Shown one piece after another: positions 6,771 through 10,944 of a DNA stretch of 10,944 nucleotides. Each line of letters opens with the position of its first letter. The first letter of the stretch is position 1. The notes under the pieces were generated by a model, which was given only the letters and a program-made list of their open reading frames with translations, searched no databases and was not told the origin of the DNA. Source of the stretch: Deltaproteobacteria bacterium (GTDB lineage Bacteria; Desulfobacterota; Desulfobacteria; Desulfobacterales; SURF-7); NCBI GenBank assembly GCA_019307665.1, contig JAFDJC010000091.1, forward strand, positions 1 through 10,944, written 5' to 3'. The position numbers were made by a program, and so were the translations under genes.

Positions 6771-6788
6771 TCAGTTAAATAGAATGTA

Positions 6789-6974
6789 TTAAACCGAACC
6801 GTCTATTGTACACTGGGCAAAATCAATGTCTTTTCCGCATTTGTCGCATTTGTGCTTTTTGTCAAACTCATCAGAGAACACTTCCTTTGTTGCACCGCAT
6901 TCCGGACATTGACATTCAAATGACTTTAAATTTCTAAAATTTTCAAATCCTGGGCAGTGTTTTGGTGTAGTCAT
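6789..6974 (-). CDS. Small zinc-ribbon protein
   Basis: This 61-residue cytoplasmic protein has two knuckles, Cys23-Pro-Glu-Cys26 and Cys43-Asp-Lys-Cys46, 16 residues apart, which should bind one zinc or iron ion as a rubredoxin-like or zinc-ribbon fold. Additional cysteines at 7, 21 and 55 could be redox-active. A longer frame starts at 6998, but GGAGG stands 5 bases before the ATG at 6974, so the shorter form is used. It is the first gene after the palindrome at 7003-7019 and heads the peroxiredoxin operon. It may be a thiol or electron partner of the selenoperoxidase, which lacks its own resolving cysteine; this is inferred from position only. I do not recognise a named family. Confidence 0.75.
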   Translation of the reverse strand: MTTPKHCPGFENFRNLKSFECQCPECGATKEVFSDEFDKKHKCDKCGKDIDFAQCTIDGSV

Positions 6975-7002
6975 GATATCCTCCTTACGTGTTATCAATT
7001 AC

Positions 7003-7019
7003 ATTTGTATCATACAAAT
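7003..7019. promoter_or_regulatory. 17-bp perfect palindrome, probable operator of the prxU operon
   Basis: ATTTGTAT-G-ATACAAAT (minus-strand reading) is perfectly symmetric in an 8-1-8 arrangement. It lies 28 bases upstream of the zinc-ribbon start and downstream of the best candidate -10. The geometry is like the inverted repeats bound by Fur/PerR-type repressors, although the bases do not match the classical PerR or Fur boxes. Its place before a peroxidase operon suggests a peroxide- or metal-responsive repressor site. Confidence 0.5.
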
Positions 7020-7043
7020 TGTTCTTTCCATTTATATGGAATA

Positions 7044-7052
7044 ATTTTAGCA
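7044..7052 (-). promoter_or_regulatory. Candidate extended -10 promoter of the prxU operon
   Basis: TGCTAAAAT matches the extended -10 pattern TGnTATAAT with one change. It lies 14 bases after the cytochrome stop. No good -35 hexamer is present at 17 bases. Transcription would start near 7037, which would place the palindrome at 7003-7019 just downstream, a plausible position for repression. Confidence 0.3.
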
Positions 7053-7065
7053 TAGACTGATAATG

Positions 7066-7416
7066 TTATTTTCGGATATGACATTTCGAGCATGTTACAG
7101 GTCCATAAGACTTCCCTGCTTTTTTTTCTGCTTTATGACACTTGATACACAGTTTGTTCATTATATGTTTTTTTTTCAGATCGCCTTTTTGTTTAAGCGC
7201 TTCAACAGCACCGGGTGACTTAGGAAAAAAAGAATGGCATATATTGCAGTCGCCAAGACGCTCCTGGTGCTTAAAATGTGTAAAGGAAACTTCACCTTTT
7301 GATCCGCCGTTCAATTTTAACTCTTTGGCTCCTTTGGTTTGATCCGCAACTGTACCCGCAACTGCAAATGTACAGAACATCGTCAGTCCAATCAAAAACA
7401 ATACGATTTTTTTCAT
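7066..7416 (-). CDS. Periplasmic triheme c-type cytochrome (c7/c3-like)
   Basis: This 116-residue precursor has a signal peptide (two lysines, a hydrophobic core, Ala-Val-Ala before a cut near 20/21) and three heme attachment motifs: Cys-Asn-Ile-Cys-His (57-61), Cys-Ile-Lys-Cys-His (90-94) and Cys-Ser-Lys-Cys-His (109-113). Three further histidines, 47, 50 and 84, are available as distal ligands, so all three hemes can be bis-histidine. This matches the small class III cytochromes c7 of Geobacter and Desulfuromonas (PpcA type), which are c3 cytochromes lacking heme 2. The protein is lysine-rich, as expected for a low-potential periplasmic carrier. Its ATG is only 4 bases after the flavodoxin stop with no strong SD, so translation is probably coupled. 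Its tie to the cytoplasmic redox genes before it is unexplained. Confidence 0.9.
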   Translation of the reverse strand: MKKIVLFLIGLTMFCTFAVAGTVADQTKGAKELKLNGGSKGEVSFTHFKHQERLGDCNICHSFFPKSPGAVEALKQKGDLKKKHIMNKLCIKCHKAEKKAGKSYGPVTCSKCHIRK

Positions 7417-7420
7417 AGCG

Positions 7421-7855
7421 CTAACCTATCTTTTTGGTGATTTCACGTCCATAATCCTGGGCCATTTTGATGCCTCCGCCCAAGCTGCTTTTTTTCAGGC
7501 GAAGCGATCCGCCGACCATATCCATTTTGAATAGATTTTTCATGGTATCATATATCCTGTCAGGCGCTTCACCGCTCCATCCAAAAGCTCCGAATGAACC
7601 TCCAACTTTGTTTTCAAGATCGATTTTTTCAGTTAGAAACAAGAGCGTCTTCATGCTTTGCATCATTTCACCGTGGTAGGTGGCGGAGCCAAAGATATAA
7701 GCATCATAACCTTCTAAATCATTCTCTTTTTTAATATTTTTGGCATCAACAACGTCAACATCGAAAGCTGAAAAGCGCATACCTTCAGCAATGAGTTCTC
7801 CAATCCGTCTTGTTTCACCGGTTCTTGTGGCATATGCAACAAGTGCTTTTGACAT
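7421..7855 (-). CDS. Flavodoxin-like FMN protein
   Basis: This 144-residue cytoplasmic protein has the flavodoxin phosphate loop Thr-Arg-Thr-Gly-Glu-Thr at about 10-15 after the first beta-strand. A second loop, Gly-Ser-Ala-Thr-Tyr-His-Gly-Glu, lies near 56-63, and Gly-Ala-Phe-Gly-Trp-Ser-Gly-Glu-Ala near 88-96. The last resembles the flavodoxin half of the nearby flavodiiron protein (Ser-Tyr-Gly-Trp-Ser-Gly-Glu-Ala) more than classical electron-transfer flavodoxins. It should carry one FMN and shuttle electrons at low potential, possibly replacing ferredoxin. It follows the ferredoxin by 27 bases with a clear SD (AAGGAGG) and leads into the cytochrome gene. A role as donor to the diiron enzymes is inferred from context. 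Confidence 0.88.
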   Translation of the reverse strand: MSKALVAYATRTGETRRIGELIAEGMRFSAFDVDVVDAKNIKKENDLEGYDAYIFGSATYHGEMMQSMKTLLFLTEKIDLENKVGGSFGAFGWSGEAPDRIYDTMKNLFKMDMVGGSLRLKKSSLGGGIKMAQDYGREITKKIG

Positions 7856-7882
7856 GCTAATTCCTCCTTAAATATTCAGTTG

Positions 7883-8074
7883 TTAACCATCCGACCATAA
7901 TATGCATGCAGACGGACAATTTTTAATGGCCTCAGCAACTTCATCTTCAGGGTACTCTGCATGATCCGCAACTTCAACGTACCCCGCGTCATTGATTCTA
8001 AATACAGAAGGGCACACATCCGCACATATTTCACAGAGAGTGCAGTCACTGAGTTCAACAACAGGTATTTTCAT
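7883..8074 (-). CDS. Monocluster [4Fe-4S] ferredoxin
   Basis: This 63-residue cytoplasmic electron carrier has Cys11-x2-Cys14-x2-Cys17 and a remote Cys53 followed by Pro, the ligand set for a single [4Fe-4S] cluster as in Desulfovibrio ferredoxin I/II proteins. Cys21 corresponds to the cysteine that forms a disulfide in D. gigas ferredoxin, but the partner position is Glu45 here. Another extra cysteine, Cys57, lies four residues after Cys53. The start is supported by AGGA about 9 bases before the ATG, 18 bases after the flavodiiron stop. It sits between a flavodiiron oxygen reductase and a flavodoxin, so it probably supplies reducing power to this set. Confidence 0.92.
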   Translation of the reverse strand: MKIPVVELSDCTLCEICADVCPSVFRINDAGYVEVADHAEYPEDEVAEAIKNCPSACILWSDG

Positions 8075-8092
8075 GGTACAAATCCTGTCATA

Positions 8093-9277
8093 TTATCCGT
8101 TTACTGCCTTTCCAATTTTTTTTCCAAGGTTAAAACCAGCATCAACTCCATTCTGATCCGGAACATACTGAATTTTGAGACCTGGATCGATTATTTCAAA
8201 TTTCATTGCCTCAAGCTCATTGTTTATGAACTTAACTGCTTCTCCGCTCCATCCATAAGAGCCAAAGGCCACACCAATTTTATTTTTAGGCTTTAAACCT
8301 TTCATATAGGTCAGAAAATCGATAACACTGGGAAAGAGGTTGTTGTTTAACGTTGGAGATCCAATTACCACAGCCTTTGAATCCATGACTTCGGTCATGA
8401 TATCACTTCGATGCCATTTTTTAAGACTCAACGGTCTGACATGAACACCCTCTTCAGCAATTCCCTTTGCTATACTTTCAGCCATTACCTCAGTGCTGTG
8501 CCACATAGTATCGTAAATAACCACAGCCTTTTTTTCAGCCTCGTGGCTGCTCCATTTTGCATATGCGTCTATGATTTTACCGGGATTTTTCCGCCAGATA
8601 ATACCATGGTCAGGGCATATCATATCAAAAACAAGCCCTTGTTCTTTCACGCTTTCAAGTAATTTTTTAGTTTTGGCTGCATACAATAAAAGAATATTGG
8701 CATAGTATTTTTTTGCATGGGGCATTATGGCATCGCCTATCTGGTCATCGAACATCTCCGGACCTGCATAATGCTGACCAAACGCATCGCTGGAAAAAAG
8801 TATTTTATCCTCATTTAAATAGGTAAACATACTGTCAGGCCAATGAAGCATTTTGGTTTCAAGAAAGGTCAGAGTTTTTTTTCCAAGGCTAAGCTCCTCA
8901 CCGTTTTCTACTGCCTTATAATTCCATTTCTGCTGAAAATGGTGTGAAAGGTTTTTCAGGCCCATTTTAGAGCAGTACAATGGTTTATCCTCCCCGATTT
9001 TATGCATTACTCTAGGCAGTCCTCCTGAATGATCCATTTCAGTATGGTTGCTGATGACATAATCGATTTTCTTCGGATCAATAATTTTTGATATATTGTC
9101 AAGCAACTGATCTGCAAATTCCTTCCTTACAGTATCAACAAGTGCTGTCTTTTCATCTAATATGAGAAATGCATTATAGGTTGAGCCCATATTTGTGGAA
9201 TAGCCGTGAAAGTCACTTATGTTCCAGTCAACAGCTCCAACGCTGTAAATTCCTTCTGCTACCTGTATCGGTTTCAT
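8093..9277 (-). CDS. fprA: Flavodiiron protein, rubredoxin:oxygen oxidoreductase type
   Basis: This 394-residue cytoplasmic enzyme reduces oxygen to water (in some relatives nitric oxide to nitrous oxide) without releasing peroxide. Residues 1-245 form a metallo-beta-lactamase-like diiron domain with His78-x-Glu80-x-Asp82-His83, His145 (Leu-His-Trp-Pro-Asp), Asp164 and His224 (Pro-Asp-His-Gly), so all expected iron ligands are present, including the Glu typical of flavodiiron proteins. Residues 250-394 form a flavodoxin domain with the FMN loop Thr-Met-Trp-His-Ser-Thr-Glu and Ser-Tyr-Gly-Trp-Ser-Gly-Glu. Length and domain order are those of class A proteins, with no C-terminal rubredoxin fusion. 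Its electron donor rubredoxin is encoded 30 bases upstream, as in Desulfovibrio. The SD AAAGGA precedes the ATG. Confidence 0.95.
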   Translation of the reverse strand: MKPIQVAEGIYSVGAVDWNISDFHGYSTNMGSTYNAFLILDEKTALVDTVRKEFADQLLDNISKIIDPKKIDYVISNHTEMDHSGGLPRVMHKIGEDKPLYCSKMGLKNLSHHFQQKWNYKAVENGEELSLGKKTLTFLETKMLHWPDSMFTYLNEDKILFSSDAFGQHYAGPEMFDDQIGDAIMPHAKKYYANILLLYAAKTKKLLESVKEQGLVFDMICPDHGIIWRKNPGKIIDAYAKWSSHEAEKKAVVIYDTMWHSTEVMAESIAKGIAEEGVHVRPLSLKKWHRSDIMTEVMDSKAVVIGSPTLNNNLFPSVIDFLTYMKGLKPKNKIGVAFGSYGWSGEAVKFINNELEAMKFEIIDPGLKIQYVPDQNGVDAGFNLGKKIGKAVNG

Positions 9278-9307
9278 TTTAAAATCCTTTTAAATAGTAG
9301 AGCGCTC

Positions 9308-9469
9308 TTATTCTTCTTTTATAAAATCATCCTTTGAAGCGCCGCATGTGGGGCATTCCCAGTCATCGGGAAGGTCCTCGAAACTGGTGCCGGGATCTAT
9401 GCCATTGTCAGTATCTCCTTCTGCAGGATCATAAACATAACCGCAAATTTCACATACATACCTGTCCAT
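9308..9469 (-). CDS. Rubredoxin
   Basis: This 53-residue protein binds one iron through four cysteines: Cys6-Glu-Ile-Cys9-Gly-Tyr and Cys39-Pro-Thr-Cys42-Gly. The canonical features Tyr-Val-Tyr-Asp-Pro-Ala-Glu-Gly-Asp (11-19), Gly-Ile-Asp-Pro-Gly-Thr (23-28), Phe30 and Leu-Pro-x2-Trp (33-37) are all present, and the length is standard. The strong SD AAGGAGG lies 7 bases before the ATG at 9469. It transfers single electrons in the cytoplasm, and the flavodiiron gene 30 bases downstream is its expected partner. It may also serve the rubrerythrin-type proteins encoded upstream. Confidence 0.97.
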   Translation of the reverse strand: MDRYVCEICGYVYDPAEGDTDNGIDPGTSFEDLPDDWECPTCGASKDDFIKEE

Positions 9470-9526
9470 AATATTCCTCCTTGTATAGTATTTGTTCCTC
9501 TTATCTTATACTAATTTTCTTTTTCA

Positions 9527-10003
9527 TCATTTTTTAAACTCTCTAAGCTTACCACCTATAATTTTAATGTGATTCATTTCTTCCTTGATAATACTGTCTA
9601 TCTTATCCTTGCCAAGTTTTTCAGGAACCAACTCTTTCATCCCAAGGTAAAATACAATGGAATCTTTTTCGGCGATTAGTGCTGCCTTGAGAATCTCTTT
9701 TAAAGAAGAAGTGTCTATCTCTTTTTTAAAAAATACCCTGGTATCTGCCAGGGCGCGTAGGTATAAAATACTTTCTTCATCAGGATCGAAAACAGTGCCC
9801 TGCTTTTCCACATCTTTCAGTTCGGACCTGAGAGCGGCAAATGTTTTCTCATGCTGATCTTCCATTATAGCAAAATCGTTTAGAAGTTTTTTGGCATCGC
9901 TGTCATCAACATTTTCGGCGGCTTCCCTGTAAAATTTTGCTCCATTTCGTTCAACCTGTTCAGCCATTTCAAAAACTTCATCAACATTAAAATCGTAAAT
10001 CAT
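9527..10003 (-). CDS. Ferritin-like (rubrerythrin-domain) diiron protein
   Basis: This 158-residue four-helix-bundle protein has the two-iron ligand pattern of rubrerythrin-like proteins: Glu18, Glu48-x2-His51, Glu112 and Glu142-x2-His145. It lacks any cysteine, so the rubredoxin domain of a true rubrerythrin is absent and electrons must come from a separate carrier, possibly the rubredoxin encoded 57 bases downstream. Relatives are annotated as ferritin family or rubrerythrin and are thought to handle peroxide or iron, but the specific reaction is not established. The SD AAAGGAG stands before the ATG at 10003. The 263-base leader upstream holds a structured RNA region and probably its own promoter. 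Confidence 0.85.
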   Translation of the reverse strand: MIYDFNVDEVFEMAEQVERNGAKFYREAAENVDDSDAKKLLNDFAIMEDQHEKTFAALRSELKDVEKQGTVFDPDEESILYLRALADTRVFFKKEIDTSSLKEILKAALIAEKDSIVFYLGMKELVPEKLGKDKIDSIIKEEMNHIKIIGGKLREFKK

Positions 10004-10138
10004 TTTTTTCTCCTTTGTTTTATAGCTTTATATAATGACAAGATGGATAACAATAATTCTCTTTTTACCATTGTTGAATGATTCTCCACAGAACATAGAC
10101 GGATATAGCTCTCTCACTCTCTACAGGTCAGAAAATTA

Positions 10139-10192
10139 AAATTCAAGTATTATTCAGTTTATTCTAAAAGAAGCTGTTTAATACTTGAATTT
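10139..10192 (-). repeat. Long inverted repeat / hairpin downstream of reverse rubrerythrin
   Basis: AAATTCAAGTATTA and TAATACTTGAATTT are perfectly complementary 14-base arms separated by 26 bases. The loop side adds a CAG/CTG pairing after a two-base mismatch and a TTCT-TTT-AGAA mini-stem. In minus-strand RNA it is followed by TTTTAATTTTC. It could act as a terminator or attenuator for the reverse rubrerythrin transcript, or as a stabilising 3' hairpin, but the stem is AT-rich. It overlaps most of the 15-codon mini-ORF. Confidence 0.55.
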
Positions 10193-10206
10193 GAATTTTC
10201 CGCCAT
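10159..10206 (-). CDS. Possible 15-residue leader mini-ORF
   Basis: An ATG is preceded at good distance by the strongest SD in the window (GGGAGGAGG). It opens a frame of 15 codons, Met-Ala-Glu-Asn-Ser-Asn-Ser-Ser-Ile-Lys-Gln-Leu-Leu-Leu-Glu, then TAA. The peptide has no recognisable domain; three Leu codons precede Glu and stop. It may be a leader peptide whose translation controls the overlapping hairpin, or the remnant of a lost gene's 5' end. No homologue is known to me. Confidence 0.35.
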   Translation of the reverse strand: MAENSNSSIKQLLLE

Positions 10207-10210
10207 ATAT

Positions 10211-10254
10211 CCTCCTCCCACAGGCAGAATTAAGTCCAGCTTGCAGGAAGGAGG
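10211..10254 (-). promoter_or_regulatory. SD-sequestering stem upstream of the mini-ORF
   Basis: In minus-strand RNA, CCUCCUUCC (10254-10246) can pair over nine positions, one of them U-G, with GGGAGGAGG (10219-10211), the ribosome-binding site of the mini-ORF. The loop is 26 bases. The helix is GC-rich in an AT-rich surrounding and would hide the SD completely. It could be a translational switch or part of the 3' end of the reverse rubrerythrin transcript. It matches no riboswitch class I know. Confidence 0.45.
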
Positions 10255-10266
10255 GGTTGTAGAGGT

Positions 10267-10812
10267 TTAGTCAAAATATCGTTTTAAAAGGCCCTGGAAA
10301 GCAAGACCATGCCTTGCTTCATCCTTGCACATCTCGTGAACCGTATCGTGTATTGCATCCAGGCCAAGCTCTTTCGCTTTTACAGCGATGCCCTTTTTGC
10401 CCTTGCATGCTCCGTTCTCAGCTTCAACTCTTGCTTCAAGATTTGCTTTTGTATCAGCAACAAGCACTTCACCGAGAAGCTCTGCAAATTTTGATGCGTG
10501 TTCCGCTTCTTCAAAAGCAATTCTTTTATAAGCTTCTGCAATTTCAGGATAACCCTCACGGTCAGCCTGGCGGCTCATGGCAAGATACATACCGACTTCT
10601 GTACATTCACCGGTGAAGTTTGCCCTGAGTCCTTCAAGAATTTCAGCATCCACGTCTTTAGCAACACCAATTACATGACCATCTGCCCATGTAAATCCTC
10701 CACTACTTCTAGCTTCGTTAAATTTTTCCTTTACTGATCCACACTGGGGACATTTATCCGGTGCACTTCCTTCAACACTGTAACCGCATACTGAACATAC
10801 ATACTTTGCCAT
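10267..10812 (-). CDS. Reverse rubrerythrin (N-terminal rubredoxin domain, peroxidase)
   Basis: This 181-residue cytoplasmic protein has a short rubredoxin-type domain at the N-terminus, Cys6-x2-Cys9 and Cys21-x2-Cys24 with an 11-residue gap, followed by a ferritin-like diiron domain. In classical rubrerythrin the order is opposite. Diiron ligands can be placed at Glu69 (or Glu72), Glu102-x2-His105, Glu132 and Glu165-x2-His168. Proteins of this layout in clostridia act as peroxidases, and also as oxygen scavengers with suitable donors, and are strongly induced by air; here that is family knowledge. The ATG follows AAGGAG. A 132-base upstream region with a possible sigma-54 type promoter runs to the window end. 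It opens the oxidative-defence island. Confidence 0.93.
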   Translation of the reverse strand: MAKYVCSVCGYSVEGSAPDKCPQCGSVKEKFNEARSSGGFTWADGHVIGVAKDVDAEILEGLRANFTGECTEVGMYLAMSRQADREGYPEIAEAYKRIAFEEAEHASKFAELLGEVLVADTKANLEARVEAENGACKGKKGIAVKAKELGLDAIHDTVHEMCKDEARHGLAFQGLLKRYFD

Positions 10813-10887
10813 TTTTTCTCCTTTTTTTTATTAAAAGCTATTAGACAAACAGTTAATAGAAGTTTTATGTAATTTATAAGTATGCAA

Positions 10888-10903
10888 TACAATAGCTGTG
10901 CCA
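10888..10903 (-). promoter_or_regulatory. Possible sigma-54 type promoter of reverse rubrerythrin
   Basis: TGGCACAGCTATTGTA matches the -24/-12 pattern TGGCACG-N4-TTGCW with correct spacing and two changes, one of them in the important -12 GC (GT here). It lies about 75 bases before the ATG. No convincing sigma-70 pair is seen; a TTGTAT/CATAAA pair with 17 bases between is weak. No activator site could be identified before the window end. Confidence 0.3.
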
Positions 10904-10944
10904 AAACGGTCGGGTCTTTTAACAAAAAAATTAACGCTTATTAA

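Noticed and set aside
6771..6773. A second selenocysteine codon before the Cys-rich open frame
   Set aside because: A GCAG-GGA-CTGC hairpin does lie downstream, but the stem is only 4 bp and the codons before this TGA contain no normal start and are bounded by TAA.
7876..8061. Alternative frame over the ferredoxin gene
   Set aside because: The ferredoxin frame has all cluster ligands and a proper SD; the shifted frame has neither.
9299..9308. AGAGCGCTCT palindrome at the rubredoxin stop
   Set aside because: It is too short for a stable loop, has no T-run, and overlaps the stop codon between two genes that are clearly co-transcribed.
10043..10077. AACAAT / ATTGTT inverted repeat before the ferritin-like gene
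   Set aside because: Six-base AT-rich arms at this spacing are expected by chance in such sequence, and no promoter could be aligned with them.
1..10944. CRISPR array, tRNA, rRNA, insertion sequence or prophage signature
   Set aside because: No regularly spaced repeats, cloverleaf-like sequence, transposase or integrase motif was seen on either strand.

Overview
The window reads as the chromosome of a strictly anaerobic, AT-rich, cytochrome-bearing Gram-negative bacterium, most likely a sulfate reducer of the Desulfobacterota (Desulfobacterales-like). The evidence is a rubredoxin / flavodiiron oxygen-reducing module, a reverse rubrerythrin, a triheme c-type cytochrome, a protein resembling the DVU0298 family, an in-frame UGA read as selenocysteine, and an envelope with an outer membrane. 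Taxonomy is inferred from these traits only. Every gene lies on the minus strand, so transcription runs from high to low coordinates. No mobile element, tRNA, rRNA or CRISPR array was seen.

Region A (10944 to 7066) is an oxygen and peroxide defence island. It holds a reverse rubrerythrin, a ferritin-like diiron protein, a 53-residue rubredoxin, a flavodiiron oxygen reductase (FprA/ROO type), a [4Fe-4S] ferredoxin, a flavodoxin and a periplasmic triheme cytochrome. Rubredoxin, ferredoxin and flavodoxin are plausible electron carriers for the diiron enzymes. Between reverse rubrerythrin and the ferritin-like gene is a structured leader: a Shine-Dalgarno (SD) sequence that can be fully paired, a 15-codon mini-ORF and a long hairpin.

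Region B (7049 to 3951) looks like a separate operon with its own operator-like 17-bp palindrome. It encodes a small zinc-ribbon protein, a cysteine-dense open frame without a normal start, a selenocysteine peroxiredoxin (one gene interrupted by UGA, with a convincing bacterial SECIS hairpin), two half-length YeeE/YedE membrane proteins and a DVU0298-like helical protein.

Region C (3900 to 1) is a trans-envelope operon: a LolD/MacB-type ABC ATPase, a LolE/FtsX-type permease, a LolA-like periplasmic protein and, starting on GTG inside the previous stop codon, an outer-membrane beta-barrel-like protein that runs off the window edge. Together these could move a lipid, lipoprotein or other hydrophobic cargo from the inner to the outer membrane. 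The cargo cannot be read from the sequence.

The most notable items are the selenoprotein peroxiredoxin, which ordinary gene calling splits into two ORFs, the start-less cysteine-rich frame just upstream of it, the palindrome in front of that operon, and the SD-sequestering leader after reverse rubrerythrin.
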